In this document: piece after piece, positions 32,310 through 42,395 of the stretch
Numbering within the stretch: position 1 is the first letter of the stretch
How the letters are laid out: every line of letters starts with the position of its first letter
Program-made: the position numbers and the translations under genes
Origin: Lachnospiraceae bacterium
GTDB lineage: Bacteria; Bacillota; Clostridia; Lachnospirales; Lachnospiraceae
Assembly: GCA_017405805.1 (NCBI GenBank)
Contig: JAFQZU010000033.1
Coordinates: 1 to 48,392, forward strand
DNA: 48,392 bases
Reading direction: 5' to 3'
Notes under the pieces: generated by a model
Database searches by the model: none
What the model saw: only the letters and a program-made list of their open reading frames with translations
What the model was told of the DNA's origin: nothing

Positions 32310-32852
32310 TTATTTGACCAGTGCGGATATTTCTCTGAAATGGGGATTTTTCGAGTCGACTGTCATCTCGAACAGCGCCGCCTCCGTCGTGGTGAGCAGG
32401 ATCCCTTCCTGCACGGCTCTCTGCAGTCCGATCTCTTTGTCGAACGGTTTTCTGGAACCGACCGCATCCGCCACCATGATCGGCTGAAAACCGAGCGCTT
32501 TGAGCTCCATGCAGCTCTGCAGGACACAGATATGGGTCTCCGTGCCGCACACCAGGATGTTTTTCCGGCCGTTGTCCCGCAGTGCCTTCAGGGTCTCCTC
32601 GTCCCTCACGCAGCTGAAGGTATTCTTCTCATAGTACTTCGTAGTGCCGGCTGCCTCATAGACATAGGGAAGGCTGTTCCCAAGACCCTTGGTGTACTGC
32701 TGCGTGAGCATCATGGGGATCCCCAGCAGGCGAAGGCCCTTGAGCAGGATCTCCACGCGGTTATTGAGGTTTTCCAGGTCCGACATGGCCGGCACCAGCT
32801 TCTCCTGCATATCGATGACCAGGCATTGTGTCTCTTCCGGTAATAATCTCAT
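32310..32852 (-). CDS. Isochorismatase-like cysteine hydrolase
   Basis: A 180-residue hydrolase of the isochorismatase superfamily. The catalytic triad is visible: Asp14 in CLVIDMQEKL, Lys76 in YYEKNTFS and Cys109 in CGTETHICVLQ. YcaC-like members of similar sequence have unknown substrates; nicotinamidase motifs for a metal site are not evident. AAAGGAG precedes the ATG. It lies 39 bases after cysE on the same strand, so the two may be co-transcribed. Confidence 0.9.
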   Translation of the reverse strand: MRLLPEETQCLVIDMQEKLVPAMSDLENLNNRVEILLKGLRLLGIPMMLTQQYTKGLGNSLPYVYEAAGTTKYYEKNTFSCVRDEETLKALRDNGRKNILVCGTETHICVLQSCMELKALGFQPIMVADAVGSRKPFDKEIGLQRAVQEGILLTTTEAALFEMTVDSKNPHFREISALVK

Positions 32853-32891
32853 TGTATAAGCTCCTTTCTGTGATTGCTTTGCATCCAGTAT

Positions 32892-33818
32892 TTACCAGGC
32901 TCCGTCCTCGTCTCCGCGCTTGATCAAAAGCTCCTGCGTTTTGACGCTGACACGGGATCCCGGTTTGACGCTCGTAGTGATGAAGACGTTGCCCCCGATC
33001 ACGGATCCTTTTCCGATGACGGTATCGCCGCCCAGAATGGTGGCGCCGCCGTAGATCGTGACGTCGTCTTCGATGGTAGGGTGACGCTTGGCCCCCTTCA
33101 GACGCTGGCCGCCCTTTGTGGAGAGCGCGCCGATGGTCACACCCTGATACACTTTAACGTGCTCCCCGATGATCGATGTCTCACCCACCACGATGCCGGT
33201 GCCGTGGTCCATGAAAAAGTATCTGCCGATGGTGGCGCCGGGATGGATATCGATCCCGGTCCTGCTGTGGGCATATTCCGTCATCATGCGGGGGATCAGC
33301 GGGATCTCCAGGAGAAACATCTCGTGTGCCAGCCGGTTGATCGAGCTTGCGAGAAAACCGGGATAGCACAGGACGATCTCTTCCTTATTGAATGCGGCGG
33401 GGTCTCCCTCGTAAAAGGCCTCGAGATCCGTGTCCGCCAGTGCGCGGATCTTCGGGATCTCCTCCAAAAAGCGGATGGCCTTGTCCTCAGCGGCTGCGCT
33501 GACCGTCTCATAGGATGCGTCCTGATAGTCCTTCGCGAAGCGGAGCGCGATCGCGATCTGCTTCTGCAGGTTGTACAGGACATCCTCGATGAGGACGGAG
33601 ATCCGGCTGTTGTAATTGTAGCTCCTGTAATTGCGCTCCCTGTAATAACCGGGATACAGGATATTCAGAAGTTTAAGCGTTATATCGGTCACTACAGCGC
33701 TGTCCGGACGGCTGAAAACGTCGATCTGGTCCACGTCCCGCCCCAGCTCGTAATCCGAAAGGATCACGTCGGTCAGCTTCCGCACACGCTGATTGGTCAA
33801 AGTATTATCTGCTGCCAT
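32892..33818 (-). CDS. Serine O-acetyltransferase, EpsC type
   Basis: A 308-residue enzyme making O-acetylserine for cysteine synthesis. An extended helical N-terminal region of about 170 residues is typical of the EpsC/large SAT type. The hexapeptide-repeat left-handed helix follows: IDIHPGATIGRYFFMDHGTGIVVGET with the catalytic His, then GEHVKVYQGVTIGALS and DDVTIYGGATILGGDTVIGKGSVIGG. GGGAGGTAAAC precedes the ATG. DUF815 lies 28 bases upstream and the cysteine hydrolase downstream, all on the minus strand. Confidence 0.94.
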   Translation of the reverse strand: MAADNTLTNQRVRKLTDVILSDYELGRDVDQIDVFSRPDSAVVTDITLKLLNILYPGYYRERNYRSYNYNSRISVLIEDVLYNLQKQIAIALRFAKDYQDASYETVSAAAEDKAIRFLEEIPKIRALADTDLEAFYEGDPAAFNKEEIVLCYPGFLASSINRLAHEMFLLEIPLIPRMMTEYAHSRTGIDIHPGATIGRYFFMDHGTGIVVGETSIIGEHVKVYQGVTIGALSTKGGQRLKGAKRHPTIEDDVTIYGGATILGGDTVIGKGSVIGGNVFITTSVKPGSRVSVKTQELLIKRGDEDGAW

Positions 33819-33846
33819 GTTTACCTCCCAATCCGGAATTTTCCCC

Positions 33847-35163
33847 TCAATGCTCCTTCGCCGGTGCGCTGCCCGCGAGGAAATTGATGAACTGCTGTGC
33901 CGAGCGGCCCGATGTTCCGCCCCCGCGAAGTTCCCACTGGTTTGCCTTCAGGAGCAGCTCTTCCTCCGTCAGCGTGATCTGCGGGTAGCGCTCCGCCAGT
34001 TCCTTTACAATATGAAGGTATTCCTGGTGCGACGGCTTCAGATAGCCGATCTGCACGCCAAAACGTGCCGCCAGCGACATCTTCTCCTGCACGGTATCGC
34101 TCCGGTGCAGCTCGTCGGAGGAGCGGTCGCTCCTGTCGCTCCAGGTCTCCCGGATCAGATGTCTGCGATTGGAAGTGGCGTAGATCAGGACGTTTTCCGG
34201 TTTGGTCTCCAGTCCGCCTTCGATCACCGCCTTCAGATATTTATACTCGATCTCGAATTCCTCAAAGGAGAGGTCGTCCATGTAAATGATGAAACGGTAG
34301 TTTCTGTTCTTGATCTCCGTCACCACCTGCTGAAGATAGCGGAACTGGTGCTTGTAGATCTCGATCATGCGAAGGCCCTGGTCGTAGTATCGGTTCAGGA
34401 TCGCCTTGATGCTGGTCGATTTGCCGGTCCCGGCGTCCCCGTACAGGAGCACGTTGTTGGCCACGCGTCCTTTGACAAAGGCCTCCGTGTTCGCGATCAG
34501 CTTCTGCTTCTGCTGCTCGTAGCCGATCAGATCCTCCAGCTTCACATCGCTGACCGCCGTGATGGGGATCAGCAGCTCTCCGTCCGGATCCTCGCCGATG
34601 CGGAAGGCCCGGTTCAGGCCCAGCTTGCCGACGCCGTAGTCCCTGTAAAAGGCCGTGACGATATCGTACATCTGCCGCGCGTCCTTCGCCTGTTCGATCC
34701 GCCCGCTCAGCTCCTGCACCTTTTCGCTCACGCTCCGGTTAAAGATCCGCTCGGGTTTGCCCACCGCGTGATAACTGCTGATGACCGAAAAAACATCGAT
34801 CCCCAGTTCCCGCTCCATGGGGGAGAAGTCATAGTCGAACAGCTGCCGGAAGATCTCGAGATCATTGAGCGCAAAAACATTGACGCTCCCCTCGTGGGCC
34901 CCCACCTTCTCCGAGACAAGCGTAAACGGCGTCTCCGTCGTCGCCAGAAGATATGCCAGATAATTGTGCCACAGATTCCTGTTGAAGCCGTACCGGGTGG
35001 CGACGTCGAGAAGGCGGTGGATCTGCTCCAGGATCTCCGTGATCAGATCCTCCTTCTCATAGTTCCCGCCGGCAAATCTGTGGGAAATGTCGGAGAGACG
35101 CGTGAGAATGCTGTCCTCTCCTATATTCCTGTAGATGATCAGTTTGGAAGTAAGACGATACAT
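33847..35163 (-). CDS. DUF815 family AAA ATPase
   Basis: A 438-residue ATPase. An N-terminal helical part of 200 residues precedes the ATPase domain, with Walker [10 protein letters not shown] (242-250), Walker [16 protein letters not shown] (near 293) and a sensor-like [12 protein letters not shown]. The C-terminus has [21 protein letters not shown] with a likely arginine finger. This layout is the DUF815 family. Biochemical role is unknown. AAAGAGGTATAGC precedes the ATG. It diverges from the DUF1846 gene over 111 bases. Confidence 0.9.
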   Translation of the reverse strand: MYRLTSKLIIYRNIGEDSILTRLSDISHRFAGGNYEKEDLITEILEQIHRLLDVATRYGFNRNLWHNYLAYLLATTETPFTLVSEKVGAHEGSVNVFALNDLEIFRQLFDYDFSPMERELGIDVFSVISSYHAVGKPERIFNRSVSEKVQELSGRIEQAKDARQMYDIVTAFYRDYGVGKLGLNRAFRIGEDPDGELLIPITAVSDVKLEDLIGYEQQKQKLIANTEAFVKGRVANNVLLYGDAGTGKSTSIKAILNRYYDQGLRMIEIYKHQFRYLQQVVTEIKNRNYRFIIYMDDLSFEEFEIEYKYLKAVIEGGLETKPENVLIYATSNRRHLIRETWSDRSDRSSDELHRSDTVQEKMSLAARFGVQIGYLKPSHQEYLHIVKELAERYPQITLTEEELLLKANQWELRGGGTSGRSAQQFINFLAGSAPAKEH

Positions 35164-35274
35164 GCTATACCTCTTTCTAATTAACCCGTTTGTATCAGTA
35201 GTATAGCATAAACCGTTTAGTTGTAATATAATAGGACTTGTTTTTTAATCAGTCAGCGAACGGAGGTGTTCTTC

Positions 35275-36759
35275 ATGCAGATCGGTTTTGACAATGCCAA
35301 ATATCTCAAAATGCAGTCAGCGCATATCCGGGAACGGATCAGCCAGTTCGGCGGCAAGCTCTACCTGGAGTTCGGCGGTAAGCTTTTTGACGATTACCAT
35401 GCCTCCCGCGTGCTGCCCGGCTTCATGCCCGATTCCAAGATCACCATGCTGCAGGAGCTGAAGGATCAGGCCGAGATCGTCATTGTCATCAACGCCGGCG
35501 ACATCGAGAAGAACAAGGTCCGCGGCGATCTGGGGATCACCTATGACGAGGATCTTCTGCGCCTGGTGGACGCCTTCACCGGCAAGGGACTCTATGTCGG
35601 GAGCGTTGTCCTCACCCGTTTTTCGGGCCAGCCCTCTGCCGTCGCTTACGAAAAGAAACTCCAGTCCCTGGGTCTGAACGTATACAGACACTATCCCATC
35701 CCCGGCTATCCCGCCGACATCCAGACCGTGGTCAGCGACGAGGGATACGGCCGCAACGACTACATCGAGACCTCCCGCCCTCTGGTGGTGGTGACGGCGC
35801 CCGGCCCCGGCAGCGGCAAAATGGCCACCTGCCTCTCCCAGCTCTACCACGAGAACAAGCGGGGCGTGAAAGCCGGCTACGCAAAGTTCGAGACCTTCCC
35901 GGTCTGGAACCTGGACCTGAATCATCCGGTCAATCTGGCCTACGAGGCCGCAACGGCGGATCTGGACGACGTCAACATGATCGACCCCTTCCACCTGCAG
36001 GCCTATAAGGAGACCTGCATCAACTACAACCGGGACGTGGAAGTCTTCCCGCTCCTGCGCTCCATTTTTGACGAGATCTACGGCATGTCGCCCTATAAAT
36101 CCCCCACGGACATGGGCGTCAACATGGTCGGCAACTGCATCTGCAACGACGAGGTCTGCCAGAAGGCAGCCCGCCAGGAGATCATCCGCCGCTACTACGC
36201 CGCCCTGTGCGAGCGCCGCAAAGGAAACGCCGGGGATGACCCGGTCTACAAGATCGAACTCCTGATGAAAAAAAGCAGGATCCCTCTCACCGAGAGACCC
36301 GTGATCGCCGCTGCCCTGGAGAACGCCGAGAAGACCGGCGCGCCCGCCGCCGCCATGCAGATGGAGGACGGCCGCATCCTCACGGGACGCACGTCGGCGC
36401 TTCTGGGTGCATCCTCAGCGCTCCTTCTCAATGCCCTCAAGTACCTGGCCGGCATCGCGGACGACGTCAAGCTTATCTCCCCCAAGATCATCGCACCCAT
36501 CATGGATCTCAAGATCGATCACCTGGGAAGTGACAACACCTCGCTCCTGCACCTCAACGAGCTGCTGATCGCGCTGGCGATCGCGGGCGTGACCGACGAC
36601 AAGGCCAAAGCCGCCATCGATCAGCTGGAAAATCTGCGCGGGCTGGAGGTCCATTCCTCCGTGATCCTCTCCCAGATCGACGAGGGCGTATTCAAGACGC
36701 TGGGCTGCAATCTGACCTGCGAGCCGACGTACGAGAGCAATAAGTTATATCACAAATAA
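35275..36759 (+). CDS. DUF1846 family protein
   Basis: A 494-residue cytoplasmic protein of the DUF1846 family: MQIGFDNAKYLKMQSAHIRERI, FGGKLFDDYHASRVLPGF and VVVTAPGPGSGKMATCLSQLYHE (a nucleotide-loop-like GPGSGK). NMIDPFHL and TDMGVNMVGNCICND follow in the second half, with a C-terminal LISPKIIAPIMDLKIDHLG. Structures are known for the family, but its function is not. GGAGG eight bases before the ATG at 35275 sets the start. A terminator follows. Confidence 0.9.
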   Translation: MQIGFDNAKYLKMQSAHIRERISQFGGKLYLEFGGKLFDDYHASRVLPGFMPDSKITMLQELKDQAEIVIVINAGDIEKNKVRGDLGITYDEDLLRLVDAFTGKGLYVGSVVLTRFSGQPSAVAYEKKLQSLGLNVYRHYPIPGYPADIQTVVSDEGYGRNDYIETSRPLVVVTAPGPGSGKMATCLSQLYHENKRGVKAGYAKFETFPVWNLDLNHPVNLAYEAATADLDDVNMIDPFHLQAYKETCINYNRDVEVFPLLRSIFDEIYGMSPYKSPTDMGVNMVGNCICNDEVCQKAARQEIIRRYYAALCERRKGNAGDDPVYKIELLMKKSRIPLTERPVIAAALENAEKTGAPAAAMQMEDGRILTGRTSALLGASSALLLNALKYLAGIADDVKLISPKIIAPIMDLKIDHLGSDNTSLLHLNELLIALAIAGVTDDKAKAAIDQLENLRGLEVHSSVILSQIDEGVFKTLGCNLTCEPTYESNKLYHK

Positions 36760-36782
36760 ATATGTCAACCATCAGAAAGTCA

Positions 36783-36816
36783 AGGGGCTGCCGTTTGAAA
36801 ACGGCGGCCTCTTTTT
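36783..36816 (+). terminator. Terminator of the DUF1846 gene
   Basis: Stem GGGCTGCCGTT with AACGGCGGCC (about 36785-36809) and loop TGAA, then CTCTTTTT. Confidence 0.8.
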
Positions 36817-36836
36817 GACATAAAATGAGGAAAAAG

Positions 36837-36875
36837 TTTTGTCACGGAATTATCAATTTTGTCATGTAATTATCA
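36837..36875 (+). repeat. Tandem 19-bp direct repeat in the pyc upstream region
   Basis: TTTTGTCACGGAATTATCA (36837-36855) and TTTTGTCATGTAATTATCA (36857-36875) differ at two positions and start exactly 20 bases apart, about two helical turns. They look like paired binding sites on one DNA face, about 135 bases before the pyc start. Confidence 0.65.
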
Positions 36876-36966
36876 GATAAATGTACCCGTTTTTGTGCAG
36901 TTAACTATTTATCAATTATTTCGCATGCAAACCATCTGTACTAAAATTTTATTAACGGATGTTCCT

Positions 36967-36988
36967 CGCTGCCTTGGGGGAGGCAGCG
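36967..36988 (+). promoter_or_regulatory. Leader hairpin just before the pyc ribosome site
   Basis: CGCTGCCT (36967-36974) pairs with AGGCAGCG (36981-36988) around a TGGGGG loop, nine bases before the AGGAGG ribosome site. It could affect ribosome access or RNA stability. Confidence 0.4.
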
Positions 36989-37010
36989 GGAAGAATTAGG
37001 AGGTTTTTAT

Positions 37011-40000
37011 ATGCAAATCAAGGAATTCGATTAAGTACTCGTCGCCAACCGCGGCGAGATCGCGATCCGCGTCTTCCGGGCCTGCTATGACCTCGGCCTC
37101 AAGACCGTCGCGGTCTATTCCAATGAAGACACCAACGGACTGTTCCGCACGAAGGCGGACGAAGCTTACCTGATCGGCAAGAACAAGAGCCCTCTGGGCG
37201 CTTATCTGGATATCGCCGAGATCGTCGATCTCGCAAAAAGGCGCGGCGTATCCGCGATCCATCCCGGATACGGTTTCCTTTCCGAGAACGCTGATTTTGC
37301 CGCGGCGTGCGAGAAGGCCGGCATCAAATTCATCGGCCCCTCCTCGAAGGTCCTGGGCCAGATGGGCGACAAGCTCAGCGCCAAGGAGATCGCCATCGGC
37401 TGCAATGTCCCAATCATCCCCGGCTGCACCGAGCCTCTGAAGGATGCGGACGAAGCCGTCGCCATGGCGGAGGAATTCGAGTATCCCGTGATCCTGAAAG
37501 CCGCGGCAGGCGGCGGCGGACGCGGCATGCGCCGCTGCAACACTGCCGAGGAGGTCCGCATCAATTTTGACCTGGTCCAGAACGAGGCCAAAAAGGCCTT
37601 CGGCAACGGCGACATATTCATGGAGAAGTTCCTTGTGGAGCCCAAGCACATCGAGGTGCAGATCCTGGCAGACCAGTACGGCAACGTCATGCATCTGGGC
37701 GAGCGCGACTGCTCCCTGCAGCGCCGCTATCAGAAAGTCGTCGAGTTTGCGCCCGCCTGGTCCGTTCCCGAGATCACGAGGGAAGCACTCCATCGCGACG
37801 CCGTCAAGATCGCGCAGGCGGTCGGCTATGTCAACGCCGGAACCGTCGAGTTCCTGGTGGATACTAAGACCAATAAGCACTACTTCATCGAGATGAACCC
37901 CCGGATCCAGGTCGAGCACACCGTCACGGAGATGATCACCGGCATCGACCTCGTGCGCGCCCAGATCCTGATCGCCGAGGGCTATCCGCTCTCCGATCCC
38001 GCCATCGGCCTGCGCTGCCAGGAGGATCTGCGGATCAACGGCTACGCCATTCAGTGCCGTGTAACGACCGAGGATCCCACCAACAATTTCGCCCCCGATA
38101 CCGGAAAGATCACGGCCTATCGCGCAGGCGGCGGCTTCGGCGTGCGTCTGGACGGCGGCAACGCGGAGACCGGCGCGGTCATCTCTCCCTATTACGACTC
38201 CCTGCTGGTCAAGATCACCTGCCAGGACAACACCTTCCCGGGCGTCTGCAAGAAGGCCAGCCGCGCCATCAATGAGGTGCATATCCGCGGCGTGAAGACG
38301 AATATTCCTTTCGTCACTAAGATCCTGAACCACCCGCTGTTCATCTCCGGACTCTGCCACACCAAGTTCATCGACGACACGCCGGAGCTGTTCGACATCC
38401 AGATGAGCCGCGACAGGGCGACGCGCGTACTCAAATACATCGCGAACATCCAGGTGAACGAGCCCAATACCGAGCGTCACCAGTACGACACGCCCCGCTT
38501 CCCCCAGCCTTCCGGCAAGCCTCTCACCGGCCTCAAGTACATGATGGACAAGGAGGGGCCCAAGGCGGTCAGCAACTGGGTCCTTTCCCAGAAAAAACTC
38601 CTTGTGACGGACACCACTATGCGCGACGCCCACCAGTCGCTCCTCTCCACCAGAATGAGAAGCCGCGACATGATCAAGGGCGCCGACGGCACGGCCGATA
38701 TCCTTCGGGACTGCTTCTCTCTGGAGATGTGGGGCGGCGCTACTTTTGACGTGGCGTACCGGTTCCTGCGCGAATCTCCCTGGGAGAGACTGGACCTTCT
38801 GCGCGAGAAGATTCCGAATGTCATGTTCCAGATGCTGCTGCGCGGCTCCAACGCCATCGGCTATTCGAACTATCCCGACAATCTGGTCCGCGAATTCATC
38901 AAGGAGGCGGCAAGGAGCGGCATCGACGTCTTCCGCGTATTTGACTCTCTGAACTGGATCCAGGGCATGGAAGTCGCCATGGACGAGGTCCTGAACCAGA
39001 ACAAGCTCCTGGAAGCGACCATGTGCTACACGGGCGATATCATGGATCCCAAGCACGATCGCTACACACTGGAATATTACGTCAATATGGCGAAGGAGCT
39101 GGAGCGCCGCGGCGCCCACACCCTCGCGATCAAGGATATGGCGGGCCTTCTGAAGCCCTATGCGGCCAAGAAGCTGATCAGCACGCTTAAACAGGAGATC
39201 GGCATCCCGATCCACCTTCATACGCACGACACCACCTCCAACCAGATCGCCACATACCTGATGGCTGCCGAGGCGGGCGTGGACATCGTGGATACCGCCA
39301 TTTCGTCTCTGTCCGGCCTTACCTCCCAGCCTTCCATGAATGCGCTGGTGGCCGCCCTGCAGGGAACGGAGCGCGATACGGGCATGGACCTCGACGAACT
39401 GCAGAAGCTCACCGATTACTGGGGCGACGTGCGGCTGCGCTACGAGAAGTTCGATCACGGCCTCAAATACTCTGCCACGGACATCTACAAGTATGAGATC
39501 CCCGGCGGCCAGTACACCAACCTGGAGCCGCAGGTCGTCTCCCTCGGTCTCGGAAACCGCTTCTCCGAGGTCAAGGAAATGTACGCGAAAGTTAACACGA
39601 TGCTGGGCGATATCGTGAAGGTCACGCCTTCCTCCAAGATGGTCGGCGACATGGCCATCTTCATGGTCCAGAACGACCTCACGCCCGAGAATATCCTCGA
39701 AAAGGGCGCCGACCTGTCCTATCCCGACTCGGTCGTCTCCTACTTCAAGGGCATGATGGGCCAGCCCGCATGGGGCTTCCCGGAGGATCTCCAGAAGATC
39801 GTCCTCAAGGGCGAGAAGCCCATCACCTGCAGGCCCGGCGAGCTGCTTGATCCCGTCGATTTCGACAAGGTCCGCAAGGAAGTGGCGGAATTCCTGGATG
39901 AGAGCCAGATCGACATGCGCTCGCTCATCTCCTACAGCCTCTATCCGAAGGTATACGAGGACTACTGCCGCCACGACAAGGAGTTCGGCTACCTGATGCG

Positions 40001-40442
40001 TATGGGCTCCCACGTCTTCTTCAACGGCATGGCGCTGGGCGAGACCAACCAGATCAACATCGAGGACGGCAAAACACTGGTCATCAAGTACATCGGCCTG
40101 GGCGACCTCAACGAGGACGGCACCCGCAATGTGCACTTCGAGCTGAACGGTCAGAGAAGAGACGTCGCCGTACCGGATCCCAGTGCGGTCAGCAGCACTA
40201 AGCAGGTCGTCATCGCTGATCCTTCGGATCTGAGCCAGATCGGCGCGCCGATCCCCGGCCTGATCACCACGATCAACTGCAAGAAGGGCGACAAGGTCAA
40301 GAAGAACGACGTCGTCGCCGTCATCGAGGCCATGAAGATGGAGACCTCCGTCTCGGCGCCTATGGACGGCGTGATCGATGAAGTGCTTGTCAGTGAGGCT
40401 TCGCAGGTGCAGGCTGGAGAACTCTTGATCAAAATGGAGTAA
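37011..40442 (+). CDS. pyc: Pyruvate carboxylase with an in-frame TAA at codon 8 (possible recent pseudogene)
   Basis: Carboxylates pyruvate to oxaloacetate using biotin. From the well-placed ATG at 37011 (AGGAGG seven bases upstream) the frame reads MQIKEFD-stop-VLVANRGEIAIR; TAA at 37032-37034 stands where relatives usually have Lys or Arg. After it the frame is intact for 1,135 codons. The biotin carboxylase domain has KAAAGGGGRGMR and EMNPRIQVEHTVTE; the carboxyltransferase domain has TMRDAHQSLLSTRMR, the carbamylated-lysine segment AIKDMAGLLKP and HLHTHDTTSNQ; the biotin site is EAMKMETS near the end. The first ATG after the stop is at 37362, which would lose about 117 residues including VLVANRGEIA. 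One A-to-T change in a Lys codon explains the stop. It may be a real inactivation, a sequence error, or bypassed. Confidence 0.85.
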
Positions 40443-40449
40443 AAAAAAT

Positions 40450-40610
40450 CTGTGTATAAGCACCTTGGAGGTCAACTGTGTATAAGCACCTTGGGCACGC
40501 GGACTAAAGTCCGCTAAAAGCCCTGCGGCTGCTTATACACAGCTGGTAGGGGGGGTTGCTTCCCTATACAGGATAGGGAGGTTTGCTTCCCTATACAGTT
40601 TTATACACAG
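40450..40610. repeat. Structured repeat, copy 1 (with nested arms)
   Basis: The 31-bp core (40493-40523, centre GCGGACTAAAGTCCGC) is framed by perfect 12-bp arms, CTGTGTATAAGC (40476-40487) and GCTTATACACAG (40531-40542). A second copy of the left arm with its linker begins at 40450 (19-bp direct repeat with 40476), and TTATACACAG recurs at 40601-40610. Between lie two copies of TTGCTTCCCTATACAG (40556, 40583). It starts eight bases after the pyc stop and is inverted relative to copies 2 and 3. Confidence 0.85.
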
Positions 40611-40649
40611 CATGCAACATCTATCAAAAATAATTTGACAGACTTTTAC

Positions 40650-40730
40650 AAAAAAAGTCCCCGTATATAGGTGTCCAAGGGCTTTTAGCGGACTTTAGTC
40701 CGCGTGCCCAGGACACCTATATACGGGGAC
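40650..40730 (-). terminator. Structured repeat, copy 2, acting as terminator of the SLOG-SLATT-like gene
   Basis: The same 31-bp core (40679-40709) sits between perfect 20-bp arms, GTCCCCGTATATAGGTGTCC (40657-40676) and its complement (40711-40730). On the minus strand seven Ts follow (A-run 40650-40656). It begins nine bases past the gene's stop. Arms differ entirely from those of copies 1 and 3. Confidence 0.85.
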
Positions 40731-40738
40731 AACCCCTA

Positions 40739-42379
40739 TCAGAGGCTGATATCCGGCTCATTCATACTCTGGAAAACATACCACGCACTATTCTCCCCCA
40801 GCGCCTCCTGCGCCAGCCGTTCCAGAATTTCCCGCGTCTCCCCCTCATATCCGATACTGCACTCCGCCTCTTCAAAGAGTGCCGCCATTTTTTTGTGATC
40901 CTCCGCATTCTGCGTCAGAGAAAGCTTGCCGTAGTAATTGCCGGCAAAAAGCGTTCCTGCAGAGAGACCTCCCAGAACGATCTTCAGGACAGTCCTAAAG
41001 AGCTCGATCCGTTCCGGGGACATCCGCGGGACCGCTCCCAGAAGTCCTGCCATTACGATTTCGAAGATCAAGGCCGCAATATAAGAGATGATCGCGGCGA
41101 TGAGCGCGATCCGTTCGATCCGCTCGTTGGTCTCATGCGCCTGCAGCGTCTTTTCCAGCGCGTTCCGGTGGTAGGTCTTCTGGTCCAGGATCCAGTCGTC
41201 CATCACAGATTTCGCCTCCGGGACGCTGTTCCCGATCATGACTGCCGCAGCCGCCTTTCGCACCCAGGGCAGGTGGATCTGCAGCGTCCAGGGGAGCTGC
41301 TCCGACACCTCGAAGGGGCATCCCGCCCTCCACATGTAAAACTGCACGCGCATCGCTTCCGCCAGCACACGGTACTCCGGATACTTTCTGTGACACTGCA
41401 GTCTCCCCTCGATCCGGTTGACCGCAAAAAGTGCCAGGATCATCAGTCCGCAGACCAGGATCATCCAGTACATCTCCGCCTCATCATACAGAAGGAAGGC
41501 GACGGTCACGACCGTGGCCGCCACAGACATAAAAGCCAGGACTTTCCGGTTTTGGGCCTGATTCTGAACGCTCATCGAATCGGCGGCCTTGTATATCCCG
41601 GAGATCCGCTCCGCAGTCCGCTCATTTTGCCCATGGACCCGCGTGCCTGCCAGATCATATCCCCCGTTTCCGCTCTGCAGCGCATCCCGGTTATATTCCT
41701 CCGTCCGCTCACAGAGCACGCGAAAAGCATTCCGGTCCCCAAGCCATATGACCTTGCCGGCCTCTTCGGGAGGCAGGGGTCCGGCCCCGCTGCGGGATGC
41801 CCGAATCTGCGCGACGGCGCCGTCCTCCGGATGAAGAAGGGAGCCGTTCACATCGCGGTACGCGTTCCAGAGCTTCATTTCCACGGTATCCGACGTGCCG
41901 CATCCGCCGGGCCTGCCGGCTTTTCCATCCCAGACCGCCATGAGGACATGGGAGTGCTGCACCAGATAAATATTCGCCTGCCTGTAGTGATATCTCCTGT
42001 CAGCCGCCGCATCATCCCCCGCTTCGTTCCTCTTCTCCGCATCGGGCGCGACCAGCACCGTCGCTGCTTCAGCCGTCAGCACACGCAGTTTTTCCAGTGC
42101 TTCTCCCTGAAAGTCCTTTTCGTACTCCTCATACGCCATAGGAAGGACCGCGGCCAGCGCATAGCCCTCCTTCAGCGCCTCTTCCGCGCACAGCTGGTCC
42201 GCCCCCTCCGCGAGGCAGGTCAGAAAGACATGGGGCGAATCCGGATACTGCGCCGCAAATTCACGCAGGAACCCTCTGACGCTCTCCCGGACCGCCTCTG
42301 ATTCCGCTTCATTCAGATGCCGGTGCCCGCTCTGCGCCACTACAAGCGGGATCCGCCTATCCTCTTTTCCCAAACTCAT
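40739..42379 (-). CDS. SLOG-like domain protein with four TM helices (SLATT-like effector)
   Basis: A 546-residue protein in two parts. Residues 9 to about 230 resemble the SLOG/LSDAT Rossmann fold, which binds nucleotide-derived ligands: PLVVAQSGHRHL (the GHR loop), FLTCLAEGADQLCAEEALKEG, and NIYLVQHSHVLMAVWDG. Residues 245-546 resemble a SLATT-type membrane module: helix pairs at 279-297/303-321 and 423-447/463-483, with amphipathic stretches (AEAMRVQFYMWRAG; LTQNAEDHKKMAALFEEAE) typical of these effectors. SLOG-SLATT combinations have been predicted as conflict systems in which a sensed nucleotide opens a membrane effector. No SMODS/CD-NTase gene is in the window. The gene lies below the helicase operon and between two direct repeat copies. 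The assignment is by motif and layout, not search. Confidence 0.72.
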   Translation of the reverse strand: MSLGKEDRRIPLVVAQSGHRHLNEAESEAVRESVRGFLREFAAQYPDSPHVFLTCLAEGADQLCAEEALKEGYALAAVLPMAYEEYEKDFQGEALEKLRVLTAEAATVLVAPDAEKRNEAGDDAAADRRYHYRQANIYLVQHSHVLMAVWDGKAGRPGGCGTSDTVEMKLWNAYRDVNGSLLHPEDGAVAQIRASRSGAGPLPPEEAGKVIWLGDRNAFRVLCERTEEYNRDALQSGNGGYDLAGTRVHGQNERTAERISGIYKAADSMSVQNQAQNRKVLAFMSVAATVVTVAFLLYDEAEMYWMILVCGLMILALFAVNRIEGRLQCHRKYPEYRVLAEAMRVQFYMWRAGCPFEVSEQLPWTLQIHLPWVRKAAAAVMIGNSVPEAKSVMDDWILDQKTYHRNALEKTLQAHETNERIERIALIAAIISYIAALIFEIVMAGLLGAVPRMSPERIELFRTVLKIVLGGLSAGTLFAGNYYGKLSLTQNAEDHKKMAALFEEAECSIGYEGETREILERLAQEALGENSAWYVFQSMNEPDISL

Positions 42380-42395
42380 CTATACTTCTCCTTCT

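Noticed and set aside
36996-40475. Open frame of 1,159 codons on the minus strand
   Set aside because: It is antisense to pyruvate carboxylase, has no family motifs or ribosome site, and arises from GC-rich codon use.
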